Assembly: GCF_000943545.1 (NCBI RefSeq)
Contig: NZ_JTHP01000058.1
Span: 1 to 42,508, forward strand
Origin: Paenibacillus terrae
Lineage (GTDB): Bacteria; Bacillota; Bacilli; Paenibacillales; Paenibacillaceae
Direction: 5' to 3'
DNA length: 42,508 bases
Notes under the pieces: generated by a model
The model's input: the letters and a program-made list of their open reading frames with translations, nothing else
What the model was told of the DNA's origin: nothing
Databases searched by the model: none
Part shown: in pieces, positions 8,354 through 16,997 of the stretch
How the letters are laid out: every line of letters begins with the position of its first letter
Numbering within the stretch: the first letter of the stretch is position 1
Position numbers and translations under genes: made by a program

Positions 8354-9507
8354 TTGCTCGCCTCCTTTATACGTTCAGGAGAAAAGCCGCTTATTCCAAG
8401 CTCAGCCACACCAGCCCCTTTTAACAGAGCTGCTATCGCACGCCCGGTAGCTTCACTCAGCAACACGCCGTTCCGGTAGTGCCCGACCGCGACATATACC
8501 CCTTTTACGCCGGGAACAGGCCCAATACAAGGTCGCCCTGCTACTGCCTGGGGACGCAAGCCCGCCCAAGTGCGTATAAAAGAAGCTTCACGGACACGAG
8601 GCAACCAGGCAGAAGCACGGGCCAGCAGCCCCTCCAGGCTTCCAATGCTCACCTCTTTGTCATGTTGATGCGGCAGACTCGTCGCTCCAATCCAAAGCTC
8701 GTTGTTCCGTTTGGGCACTAAGTAAATATCATCGGCGTAAATAGTATATTCCAATGGATGATCCTTCAAGGAGACTGCAACAGCCTCACCCTTGACCGGA
8801 TTAAGCGGATATTCAAAACCCACCTGCTCCAGCAGTCTCATACTATCCAAGCCTCCAGCAATAATGACCTGTTTGCAGGAAAAAAAGCCACTGTCTGTTT
8901 GTACGCCACAAACTCGCCCATTCTTTACTACGAGTTGCTCCGCCTGTGTACCGGAGCATATTGTTGCTCCCAGTTCGACAGCTGCCCCCGTATAAGCACG
9001 ACAAAGCTGGGCAGGAGAAATTTGCGTCTCCTTTGATCGGTATATAGCCCCGATCACTTGACCATCCAAACCTGGAATTCTGCGGGCCAATTCTCTGGAA
9101 TCCCACCACACAGGATGATCAACCTCTTGCGCAATAGCCGCATTCCAGCGTTTTTGCCCCTCTGCTTCCGAACGGAAGGGAGTCACAAATCCTTCTGTAC
9201 GGAATTCCACCGAAACACCAGACAAACGCTCTAGGTCACGAACCAGCTCGGGAAATGCATCCCGGCTTGTGCGAGCGAACTGTGCCAACTCCGGGTCGGT
9301 GAATTCTTCACTCTCTGCTGCCAGCATCCCAACCGCAGCCCCTGAGGCTCCCTCGCCCGGAATGAATCGCTCCACCAATATCGTACTGCGCCCCTCCTTG
9401 GCCATATGATAAGCAATGGAGCTACCGATGACACCTCCACCAATGATCAAGCATTCAGCGTGTCCAATAGCTGGTGACTTTGTTTTTATCTCTGGCATAT
9501 GTTCCAT
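8350..9507 (-). CDS. thiO: Glycine oxidase
   Basis: 385 residues. It is an FAD flavoenzyme that oxidises glycine to the iminoglycine used by ThiG in aerobic bacteria. The dinucleotide-binding site is CLIIGGGVIGSSIA (residues 19-32), followed by ILVERF, and the C-terminal GRPCIGPVPG and VAVGHYRNGVLL segments of the DAO family. The N-terminus is about 15 residues longer than the minimal fold. GGAGAGGAGAG lies directly before the ATG; the next ATG (codon 4) is also possible. It overlaps thiS and follows tenI by 55 bases. Confidence 0.92.
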   Translation of the reverse strand: MEHMPEIKTKSPAIGHAECLIIGGGVIGSSIAYHMAKEGRSTILVERFIPGEGASGAAVGMLAAESEEFTDPELAQFARTSRDAFPELVRDLERLSGVSVEFRTEGFVTPFRSEAEGQKRWNAAIAQEVDHPVWWDSRELARRIPGLDGQVIGAIYRSKETQISPAQLCRAYTGAAVELGATICSGTQAEQLVVKNGRVCGVQTDSGFFSCKQVIIAGGLDSMRLLEQVGFEYPLNPVKGEAVAVSLKDHPLEYTIYADDIYLVPKRNNELWIGATSLPHQHDKEVSIGSLEGLLARASAWLPRVREASFIRTWAGLRPQAVAGRPCIGPVPGVKGVYVAVGHYRNGVLLSEATGRAIAALLKGAGVAELGISGFSPERIKEASK

Positions 9508-9562
9508 CTCTCCTCTCCACTAACGATTCTGCTTGCGACGATCTCCTACTTCCGTTTCACCA

Positions 9563-10177
9563 CTACAGGCTGTGCACTACCCGATCCGCCATTCGCTTGT
9601 ACGCCATCGCAGCCGCAACGGGGGACTCAGCCTCCCAGATGCCGGACATCACCGCAATTCCGCTTGCACCCGCAGTATACAGCTCGTGAATGTGGCGTGG
9701 TTGTATGCCGCCTATAGCAATCACAGGAATGCTCAATAACCTGCTTATGCGCTCAAGCTGTACTAAACCTTGCGGAGTAACACCAGGCTTGCAGTGAGTC
9801 TCATATACATGGCCATAGAGTACATAATCCGCTCCTGCTTGTTCGGCAGCCTGTGCCTCCTCCAAAGAATGCACCGACACCCCGCACCGCGTACCCTCTG
9901 GAAGTATACTTTTGACATCCATAACAGGTAATCCGTTAGCCGGTAGCTGGATAGCTCCGACGGAGGTAAGCATAGCAACATCCACCCGGTCATTTACTGC
10001 AATTTGCTGTAAAGGAACTCCTCGATTCACCATACTGCGGGTTAAAGCAAGCAATTCAGATGCGCCCTTCTGCTTCAAGCGCACGTGTACATAATGAACA
10101 TACGGATGAATAGCAGCAGCCACTTGGGCAGTATGTGCATGTGCACTGGAATCGCCTTCCATCGTAATTACGTGCAA
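9563..10177 (-). CDS. tenI: Thiazole tautomerase TenI
   Basis: About 204 residues, TIM-barrel ThiE/TenI family. TenI aromatises the thiazole tautomer made by ThiG. The segment GHVYETHCKPG keeps the His that corresponds to the catalytic His of B. subtilis TenI, in place of the ThiE glycine-rich loop, and the gene order tenI-thiO-thiS-thiG-thiF matches B. subtilis. tenA is absent. The start is uncertain. The best canonical codon is TTG at 10177, about 13 bases after the ribosome binding site. An ATC at 10183 has ideal spacing from GAGGTGA and would align with the usual MELH N-terminus. Expression is under the upstream TPP riboswitch. Confidence 0.85.
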   Translation of the reverse strand: MHVITMEGDSSAHAHTAQVAAAIHPYVHYVHVRLKQKGASELLALTRSMVNRGVPLQQIAVNDRVDVAMLTSVGAIQLPANGLPVMDVKSILPEGTRCGVSVHSLEEAQAAEQAGADYVLYGHVYETHCKPGVTPQGLVQLERISRLLSIPVIAIGGIQPRHIHELYTAGASGIAVMSGIWEAESPVAAAMAYKRMADRVVHSL

Positions 10178-10339
10178 TTCGATCTTATTCTCACCTCACA
10201 ATGGACTAAATGTTTGTAAGCTGACCCTGTATCTTTACAGTCTCATATCGTGCTATACGGTATGGACTAGCCACGTTTACCAGCAAAAAAATGAAGGGGT
10301 ACGGTATATGAATACAAATATATGAACACGAATGAAAAC

Positions 10340-10370
10340 GCAAAAAAACCACTTCCCGAAGGAAGTGGTT
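10340..10370 (-). terminator. Riboswitch-controlled terminator (expression platform)
   Basis: On the minus strand a perfect ten-base-pair stem AACCACTTCC/GGAAGTGGTT with a TTCG loop is followed by T8. It lies between the TPP aptamer and tenI. Its 5' arm CACTTCC is also complementary to GGAAGTG at the 3' end of the aptamer, which suggests an antiterminator pairing. Confidence 0.88.
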
Positions 10371-10466
10371 AAACGTACGTCCAATAACCAAACGGATCAT
10401 TATATCCGTATACGTATATCGTCCCACGTACAAACAAAGTAATAAATTCGTTACCTCGTTTGTACG

Positions 10467-10563
10467 GCGCTCACTTCCCTACGCTGGCATAACCCAGATC
10501 AGGTGCAAAGGGTCCGAAATCCGTTTATTCCGTCTCAGCCGCATGGGCGGCTCCCCTAGTGTA
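10467..10563 (-). ncRNA. TPP (THI-box) riboswitch aptamer
   Basis: The minus strand holds the conserved thi-box parts in order: CACTAGGGGAGCC, CTGAGA, ACCCTTTGCACCTGATC, and TGCCAGCGTAGGGAAGTG. P1 can form between CACT and AGTG. The element lies about 290 bases before tenI and 100 bases before an intrinsic terminator. Known behaviour of this class is that TPP binding favours termination, so the thiazole operon should be switched off when thiamine diphosphate is plentiful. The promoter must lie between it and the end of the ABC-F gene; I could not identify it with confidence. Confidence 0.95.
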
Positions 10564-10655
10564 ACTATTTAATTGTATCAGCTAAAGATAGCTTAGCATA
10601 ATTTCCTAATCCTGCAAACCCTGCTTCTTGTGAAGCTTGGTACAGAACTGGATAT

Positions 10656-12209
10656 TTAGTTGACTTTACTTGTCCATTCTTCCACATTCCACGTTTTGGT
10701 TACCCAATCCTCATAAAAGTCCGGTTCGTGAGATACGAGCAGCACCGTTCCTTTGTATTCCTTCAAGGCACGTTTCAGCTCATCCTTCGCTTTGATGTCC
10801 AAATGATTGGTAGGTTCATCGAAAAGCACCCAATTGCTTTCCCGCATTAGCAGTTTGCATAGGCGGACTTTGGCCTGCTCACCACCACTGAGCGCGGATA
10901 GTGGACGGGTGATATGCTCATTTTTCAAACCGCAACGCGCCAAATGCGCTCTTACTTCATGCTGGTTCAAGTGCGGGAATTCATTCCACACATCCTCAAT
11001 CGGTGTAACTTTCTCTGCCCGTACTTCTTGCTCAAAATAAGCTGGCTGCAAGAAATCCCCTTGATAGGTCTTGCCGCTGATCGGCGGAATTTTTCCCAGA
11101 ATGGTTTTGAGCAATGTCGATTTACCGACACCATTGTAGCCCACAATCGCAATTTTATCACCACGTTCAATCGTCATGGTCATTTTAGGCAACAGGGCAT
11201 GGGTGTAACCAATTTCAAAATCAATACCCTCAAATACCGTTTTCCCACTCGCACGTGCTTCTTTAAATTGGAATGTTGGTTTAGCCGCTTCCTCCGGTTT
11301 ATCAATACGCTCGATTCGATCAAGCTGCTTCTCACGGCTCTTCGCCCGACCTGACGTAGAGGCGCGCGCCTTATTGCGTTGAATGAAATCTTCCTGTTTC
11401 TTAATAAAATCCTGCTGCTTCTCATAAGCTTCAATATGCTGGCTTTTGTTCAGGTCTGCCATTTCAAGGAACTTTTCATAGTTGGCTGAATAACGGGTCA
11501 GCTTAGCAAATTCAAGATGATAGATGACATTCACGACCTGATTCATAAACTCAGTATCATGAGAAATAAGAATAAACGCATATGGATAATCCTTCAGATA
11601 ACGTGTAAGCCATTCAATATGCTCTACATCCAAATAGTTGGTAGGCTCATCCAGCAGCAACACATTCGGCTTTTCCAGCAGCAGCTTGGCAAGTAGGACC
11701 TTCGTCCGTTGTCCACCGCTAAGTGCGGAAACATCCCGCTCCAGTCCTATTGCGGAAAGGCCCAATCCATTCGCCATTTCTTCAACCTTCACATCGATGA
11801 GGTAAAAGTCCCCCATATCCAGTTGTTCCTGAATTTCACCCATCTGTTCCAGCAGCACTTCCAGTTCTTCAGGAGAAGCTTCCCCCATCTTGTCAGTGAT
11901 CTGCATCATTTCCTTTTCCAATTCCAACAATGGGAGAAAGGCGTCCTTCAGTACATCCCGCACCGTTTTACCAGGTGTCAGCTTGGTGTGCTGATCCAAA
12001 TACCCATAACGTACACGTGGAGTCCATTCCACTTTGCCTTCATCCTTAAGCAATTTTCCGGTCAGGATGTTCATCAGTGTCGATTTACCAACACCATTGG
12101 CTCCCACCAAACCTACACGTTCCCCTCCAAGCAATCGGAAGGATACATTTTTAAACAATGCGCGGTCCCCAAAGTTATGGGATACATTTTCTACAGTCAA
12201 TAAACTCAT
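10656..12209 (-). CDS. ABC-F family ATPase
   Basis: 517 residues with two ABC ATPase domains and no membrane segments. The first has Walker A GANGVGKST, signature LSGGQ and LLLDEPTNYLD; the second has GYNGVGKST, LSGGEQ and LFDEPTNHLD. The linker (about 240-310) is charged and helical, as in ABC-F proteins that act on ribosomes. The closest B. subtilis type is YkpA. A resistance role cannot be inferred, since the linker is not obviously of the antibiotic-resistance kind. The start MSLLTVENVSHNFG at 12209 has AAGGAG about 13 bases upstream, inside a longer open frame. Confidence 0.9.
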   Translation of the reverse strand: MSLLTVENVSHNFGDRALFKNVSFRLLGGERVGLVGANGVGKSTLMNILTGKLLKDEGKVEWTPRVRYGYLDQHTKLTPGKTVRDVLKDAFLPLLELEKEMMQITDKMGEASPEELEVLLEQMGEIQEQLDMGDFYLIDVKVEEMANGLGLSAIGLERDVSALSGGQRTKVLLAKLLLEKPNVLLLDEPTNYLDVEHIEWLTRYLKDYPYAFILISHDTEFMNQVVNVIYHLEFAKLTRYSANYEKFLEMADLNKSQHIEAYEKQQDFIKKQEDFIQRNKARASTSGRAKSREKQLDRIERIDKPEEAAKPTFQFKEARASGKTVFEGIDFEIGYTHALLPKMTMTIERGDKIAIVGYNGVGKSTLLKTILGKIPPISGKTYQGDFLQPAYFEQEVRAEKVTPIEDVWNEFPHLNQHEVRAHLARCGLKNEHITRPLSALSGGEQAKVRLCKLLMRESNWVLFDEPTNHLDIKAKDELKRALKEYKGTVLLVSHEPDFYEDWVTKTWNVEEWTSKVN

Positions 12210-12360
12210 AAGCTGTTTTTGGCTCCTTATTGTCATCGGCGATGCCGACTGTTCTTATTTCATATGCATTTCTTTCAAAGCCTTATTGTAGCACATCCAG
12301 TAGCCTTATCGGAATATTGAAAATGGGTGAATTTGAAGGATTTTGATATTGTCTGCTTAT

Positions 12361-12391
12361 AAAAAAAGAAAAACCACTCGTAGGAGTGATT
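12361..12391 (-). terminator. Terminator of the Tad-like operon
   Basis: On the minus strand AATCACTC pairs with GAGTGGTT around a CTAC loop, followed by a T-rich run (TTTTTCTTTTTTT). It is 24 bases past the stop codon of the last operon gene. Confidence 0.8.
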
Positions 12392-12414
12392 TATTTAAAG
12401 ATTGTTTAAAGATT

Positions 12415-13404
12415 TTATTTATTATCATTATCACATTTGTATTCAAAATACCCTGCGGCTGCCGCAGATTTTTCATCTGTAAAACGCTCTTCCGCTTTAA
12501 AGGGGGCTGGGCAGGACTCTCTGTAAAAATATTTCATTCCGGTATCCGACTCTACGCCGCCGATCACGGCTTGTTTCCTGACGACTCTCCCGCCACCAAA
12601 CCCATAGTTATTATAGTACCTGTCTCCAACCGGGATTCCCTGAATAAACGCCATCAGCCCCACATCATCTACCGTGTTATACCATTCCTCTTGTGAGATG
12701 AGCGGTAGCGTGAAAGTATAGGATACACCATTATGTGCTGCCTTTTCGTTATGGAGATTAATGAGTCGGCTCAAATCCTCCTGAATGCTGTGGACAATGG
12801 TGGAACGTCGTACTTGCTCAAAAGCTTCCGGGTCATTAAGCAACGAGATCGTTGTCTGTCCCTGAAGCTCCTTCTGAAAGCCCTCTACCCACCTGTGATT
12901 CCGAGCATCATAGGCATGTACATAATTGTCCAAAGTAAATCCAACACTGTTACCTACTGAATCAACGTAGGCATAAGGTTTTTTTTCACTCCATTTGGGT
13001 CCTTGGACAGCTTGTCCATGCTCATCTGTGTAAGATTCGGAAGCAAACGCATAATAGCCGTCATAGTCCAGAACCATAAGAGCAGGCATATAATCCAATA
13101 GTGCACGTTGTGCCACTGTATCCCCATCAATTCCCATGTTAAGAAAAAGGCTATGCAGAAAGGTGTGCAGCGCTTCTTCTTTATCTACACGAAAAAACTT
13201 GTCCGAGCCATACCCAGCCTCTCGTTCCTGACGTTCATTCTGTGAAAGCACGACACCAGCACCCTGAACTGCGGTACGGAGGGCCGAGGTATATTTCATT
13301 TCCAGTTGTTGTACTTCGCGCTGATTCTGCACCCGCAGGTCACTAACTACGCCAAAGGGCAAAAACAGCAGGATAAATATAACTGCAAAATCAGTAATCT
13401 TCAT
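12415..13404 (-). CDS. Membrane-anchored pseudopilin-like protein of the Tad-like operon
   Basis: 329 residues. One N-terminal hydrophobic segment (about 5-21, ITDFAVIFILLFLPFGVV) is followed by a long extracytoplasmic region that begins with a helical stretch (LRVQNQREVQQLEMKY). This is the layout of TadE/TadF-type minor pilins, although I see no clear peptidase cleavage motif. The rest has no domain I recognise. It overlaps the preceding gene by 14 bases and closes the operon. By position it is probably a minor structural component or adhesin of the machine; that is inference. Confidence 0.65.
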   Translation of the reverse strand: MKITDFAVIFILLFLPFGVVSDLRVQNQREVQQLEMKYTSALRTAVQGAGVVLSQNERQEREAGYGSDKFFRVDKEEALHTFLHSLFLNMGIDGDTVAQRALLDYMPALMVLDYDGYYAFASESYTDEHGQAVQGPKWSEKKPYAYVDSVGNSVGFTLDNYVHAYDARNHRWVEGFQKELQGQTTISLLNDPEAFEQVRRSTIVHSIQEDLSRLINLHNEKAAHNGVSYTFTLPLISQEEWYNTVDDVGLMAFIQGIPVGDRYYNNYGFGGGRVVRKQAVIGGVESDTGMKYFYRESCPAPFKAEERFTDEKSAAAAGYFEYKCDNDNK

Positions 13405-13945
13405 TCAGAACCATGCCCCCGTAAGAAGCTGTAACCGCCGGTTTGCCGCTATCTGCCCCACCAAGAAGCCATGATTTGTACAAGTCCGCAGGAGTGCGAT
13501 TCGTATTGTGCACCCGCACTGTAAAATAATCTCCTGACATTATGCTATACCGACGTGTTTGATCTGACTTTGGCTGCTGATTGTCAGGAAACAGTACAGG
13601 CAAGATTTGCGGGTTATAGTATCCATCATATACGGAGGCATAGTAGCCAAGAAAGGTGTCCGGCTTCGCATAATCTGCATAGTCAGGTACATATTTTTTG
13701 TGCATATGCTCCAATTCAACCTCATACGTATTTCCCGTCAGCTCTAGCTCACGCATAAAATCGTTATACATCGTCGGTGTAATATATCCCTTGGTTCTCA
13801 CCATATCAACAAAACGTACAGTTGAATGATACGTATTTAACCCGGATATATCGTCCTGTCGTTCAGCGGCTTGAGCGGCGGGCACTATGTACAAGAGCAA
13901 TACAGCGAGCAGTGCCCCCAACAGCTTGGATATAGATTGAACCAC
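13391..13945 (-). CDS. Exported protein of the Tad-like operon
   Basis: 184 residues from a GTG at 13945 with GGGAGG upstream; the codon follows the previous stop by one base. A signal peptide is clear: a hydrophobic core LLGALLAVLLLYIVP and AAQA before Ala27. The mature part has FVDMVRTKGYITPTMYNDFMREL followed by LTGNTYEVELEH, a pattern seen in proteins encoded with Gram-positive Tad-like loci, with no assigned function that I know. It is probably secreted or assembled at the cell surface. Confidence 0.65.
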   Translation of the reverse strand: MVQSISKLLGALLAVLLLYIVPAAQAAERQDDISGLNTYHSTVRFVDMVRTKGYITPTMYNDFMRELELTGNTYEVELEHMHKKYVPDYADYAKPDTFLGYYASVYDGYYNPQILPVLFPDNQQPKSDQTRRYSIMSGDYFTVRVHNTNRTPADLYKSWLLGGADSGKPAVTASYGGMVLNEDY

Positions 13946-13946
13946 T

Positions 13947-14342
13947 TCAGTCCTCCCCCAATTTCTCAAAACGTATGGATTGTATATCTCCATACTGATC
14001 ACGCTGTGGATGCATGGAATATAAAGAGGAAGCTTCGAGGGCTGATACATCGGGCTCGAACGGTTCAGAATACATATCGTACACCGTACCATCGACTTGA
14101 ACAGGAATGCCTTCCTGCAAGTTCATACGGATTGCCTGCATAACTTGAGTTCCTTTGACCCGTTCTGGCATACTCACCTCTAAAGTACGATTGATACGCC
14201 CCTCGGAATGCTCCTCCTGCTGCGATCTTAATTCCAGTGTAGTGCCCATCTGACTGGACAGTTCTGCTGCCGATGCACATGCGGTTATAAACAGCGTAAC
14301 TGACACACCAAGCCGCAGCATACTTGAAGCGTGATCAGACAT
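13947..14342 (-). CDS. Small exported protein of the Tad-like operon
   Basis: 131 residues. The N-terminus is hydrophobic (MLRLGVSVTLFITACASAAELSS) and behaves like a signal peptide or TadE-like anchor. The mature region includes RINRTLEVSMPERVKGTQVMQ and resembles small minor pilin-like proteins, but no family is certain. The start at 14342 has AAGGGAG nine bases upstream; another ATG nine bases earlier is less well placed. It lies between two other exported proteins in the operon. Confidence 0.6.
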   Translation of the reverse strand: MSDHASSMLRLGVSVTLFITACASAAELSSQMGTTLELRSQQEEHSEGRINRTLEVSMPERVKGTQVMQAIRMNLQEGIPVQVDGTVYDMYSEPFEPDVSALEASSLYSMHPQRDQYGDIQSIRFEKLGED

Positions 14343-14383
14343 GCTACCCATCTCCCTTACAATTGATATCCTTATTCTGCTTC

Positions 14384-14863
14384 CTAGGATTGGGTAAACA
14401 ACAACCCGCGTACAACGTTCGATTTATCCTTGACGATCTCGGCCTTGAATTTACCACTTGGATTTACATATTCGTTTTCTTTCTCATTCAGCGTATTCGT
14501 TATTTTCCCAGTCTTGTCGCTTCCACCATTCACCGCTCCATACTGTTCACTGTCTGGGCTAATGTTCAGAGCATTACCATACCACTGACCCGTCATGTTT
14601 TTTCCGGTTTTAATCTGAATTCCGAATTGGTCCTTACCTTGAAACTTCCGTAGCGCATTGGTCACTTGGGACCCGCTGATCGTTGTACCGTCATATACCG
14701 TAAAAGAGGCTTGAGACAATTCGGTCTGGATATCGGCAAAATTGTTTTGTGCCGTTTTGGTTGCCTCCTGTGCTGAAATAAACAAAATAACTACAATTGT
14801 GATCAGTGCAATGGTCAAAAATATGCCAGCAGCTACTTTTAAGGCTGTTGATGCGTTATTCAT
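14384..14863 (-). CDS. Pilin-like protein with an N-terminal transmembrane segment
   Basis: 159 residues from the ATG at 14863, with AAGGAGAG upstream; the frame continues upstream into the TadB-TadC gene but without a site. After MNNASTALK comes one hydrophobic helix (about 9-30) and then ISAQEATKTAQNNF and a polar domain rich in G, N, S and T. This is pilin-like architecture, but the Flp leader motif (Gly before XXXXEY) is missing, so it may be assembled without the usual processing. It follows the membrane platform gene directly and is the best candidate for the major subunit. Confidence 0.65.
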   Translation of the reverse strand: MNNASTALKVAAGIFLTIALITIVVILFISAQEATKTAQNNFADIQTELSQASFTVYDGTTISGSQVTNALRKFQGKDQFGIQIKTGKNMTGQWYGNALNISPDSEQYGAVNGGSDKTGKITNTLNEKENEYVNPSGKFKAEIVKDKSNVVRGLLFTQS

Positions 14864-14912
14864 TATTTTTCTCTCCTTAGCTTGTAATATCGTAATATTC
14901 GTATTAGAACTG

Positions 14913-16997
14913 CTATTGAATCTTTTGTATTTGCTCGTAATAGCTATCCATTTGGACAAAGCTCATACCGATCAAAGGAATGACCAAATATAAAAAGATA
15001 AGACCGTACATCGGAGCAAAACCGATCAACCTTCCCCAAATGGCCTTGCTATCTATAATTTTTTCATACTCCTGTTTTCTTTGTTCAAAATAGTAGGACA
15101 TATGGGAATCCAAATCGTCGAAAGCCTCTCGAATCGTAATTTTGCCCAAAGACAGATGCAGCTTGTCCACCAAGCGTTGAAATTCGGGCAGTGGCGCTTC
15201 TTCTTTCAACAAGTCAAGTGCTGCCTCAGGCCCGTGCTCATAATGAAGCAAGCATTTTTGTAAAGGTCTTTTGAAAATAACCGAAAAACGGTTTAGCCAT
15301 TCCAATATTTCCTCAACAGACATTCGTTCCATGGCTCGCAAAATCGAAATGACCGTCTGAAACTGGTAAACCTCATGCCTCATATCCAAGCGCCGCATTT
15401 TTCGCTGCAAGTACAATAAAAGCATAGGCATCTGATAGGCTACATACCCGGCAACCAAACTGATCAGTACTTCCCACCACTTGATGTATTCCGCGTTCCA
15501 CGCTTCCAGCTTTTGCAGGATACGACGCGTATTTTCGGAAAGCTGCTCCGGAGTATATCTGCTACCAGAAACCTGCTTCAATGCTGCATACGTCTGCTCA
15601 TAGGTGCTGTCTGCCCTCATGTTTAGCGCATGCATCATTTTGCGGTCAATCTCACTCTGCTTGAAAGCTTCTTTTTCCTCCGCTGGACCCAAACGCCCAA
15701 ACATTTGTCCCGATTGAACCGGAGCGTGAAGAATATGTGTTTCCTCAGCTTGATGTAAAATAAATACCATGCTAATGCTGAGCACCAATCCTGCGATAAA
15801 AAGAGTGATTCTGCGTATGTACAGCCACTCCAGCTTGACCTCTGCACCGCTTTCCTTTAGCAGCCGGGTCAGTTGGAAATAAGAAGGCATATGCTGCTGC
15901 GGAATTAAAGCATCCACCACATTACGAATAATGGGGAAACGGTACAGCTTTTGCTCCCAGACCCGCCGTCCTTTGCCCGAACGATATCCAGTCTCATCGG
16001 TCTGTTGCAGCTTTTGGAGCAGGAAGTAAGATACTATAATTACAATATAGACGGACAATTTTGTGATAAAGCCCCATTTCCCCTGATAAAACTCATCCAT
16101 AGATGGAAAGCTGGACCTTGCCCATCTTTCGATTGGCATTGTAAAGAAAACAGGTGCAAGTGCGATCACATTTAAACTTTTGAGCAGGTAGTCCAGTTTA
16201 TTTCTCCGCAGCAGTTCCAGTTGGATTTCGCGCGCAAGACTGCCAAGTCCCTTTAAATAAATGGAGCCTCCCTCTTCAATCCGGTCACCAAACTCCATTA
16301 CCATATATGAAATACCGGCAAATGCTTTTAAAAACCGATTAGGAGCGGACTCATAGTATCTTTCCAGCGCTTCGTGCGGATCAGCGTCCGTCAGCGCCTC
16401 ATGAATAAGTCGCGCATGCCTTCCAGCCTCAGCCCCTGCCAAATCGGCCGCCTCGGATATTGCCTCTTCCACCATGCCGTGCTGATGATAATGATGGCGT
16501 ACATTGGCGAACAATTCGATCATCTGTGCAAGCAGCCTTTTTTCCATCCGGCTAATCGCCATATCCAAAATGAGACTATTAATCACCACTCCGCATAACA
16601 GAGCCAGTACGGCAAACTCTAGCCCCGGTTTCATCATAAGCAACACAACGCCGCTACAAGCAAAAGCCACCCAGATGAACAGCGTCATTTTCATCGTCTC
16701 AAGGCGAAGCTTATATTCATCGTAAGCGTGCAAACCGGATAATCGCTTGCGTACACTCGTGATATACCCGGATGTAACAGGGAATCTCATGCCTAGCGTG
16801 TACAACTTGTGCATTCCAGATTGCATGTGCCGTTGCAGCACTGCTTTTCCCTTCCGTCCCTCTCGCACAGAATGAATTCGCCCTCCGCGGAGTGCATGAC
16901 CATTGCGCTTACGCAGCCACCACAAAGCCACATAGAGGAGCGCAAAACATCCACCCGAAAAGAGCAAAACCCACAGTAAAATTACTTTAAGACTCAT
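14913..16997 (-). CDS. TadB-TadC fusion: inner-membrane platform protein of a Tad-like system
   Basis: 694 residues. Two type II secretion F-like (GspF/PilC) regions are joined. The first has membrane segments around 8-28, 105-145 and 280-350 with a helical domain containing HQHGMVEEAISEAADLAG and AFAGISYMVMEFGDR. The second has segments near 400-420 and 510-535 and the C-terminal pair near 655-685, with the repeat motif around RAMERMSVEEILEWL and LPEFQRLVDKLHLSLG. Separate tadB and tadC genes are usual, so one chain of both is notable. Residue positions are approximate. It overlaps tadA by 11 bases, and it should form the platform that TadA works on. Confidence 0.8.
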   Translation of the reverse strand: MSLKVILLWVLLFSGGCFALLYVALWWLRKRNGHALRGGRIHSVREGRKGKAVLQRHMQSGMHKLYTLGMRFPVTSGYITSVRKRLSGLHAYDEYKLRLETMKMTLFIWVAFACSGVVLLMMKPGLEFAVLALLCGVVINSLILDMAISRMEKRLLAQMIELFANVRHHYHQHGMVEEAISEAADLAGAEAGRHARLIHEALTDADPHEALERYYESAPNRFLKAFAGISYMVMEFGDRIEEGGSIYLKGLGSLAREIQLELLRRNKLDYLLKSLNVIALAPVFFTMPIERWARSSFPSMDEFYQGKWGFITKLSVYIVIIVSYFLLQKLQQTDETGYRSGKGRRVWEQKLYRFPIIRNVVDALIPQQHMPSYFQLTRLLKESGAEVKLEWLYIRRITLFIAGLVLSISMVFILHQAEETHILHAPVQSGQMFGRLGPAEEKEAFKQSEIDRKMMHALNMRADSTYEQTYAALKQVSGSRYTPEQLSENTRRILQKLEAWNAEYIKWWEVLISLVAGYVAYQMPMLLLYLQRKMRRLDMRHEVYQFQTVISILRAMERMSVEEILEWLNRFSVIFKRPLQKCLLHYEHGPEAALDLLKEEAPLPEFQRLVDKLHLSLGKITIREAFDDLDSHMSYYFEQRKQEYEKIIDSKAIWGRLIGFAPMYGLIFLYLVIPLIGMSFVQMDSYYEQIQKIQ

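Noticed and set aside
10206..10433. A 75-codon minus-strand frame between the TPP aptamer and tenI
   Set aside because: It crosses the riboswitch terminator and consists of leader RNA.
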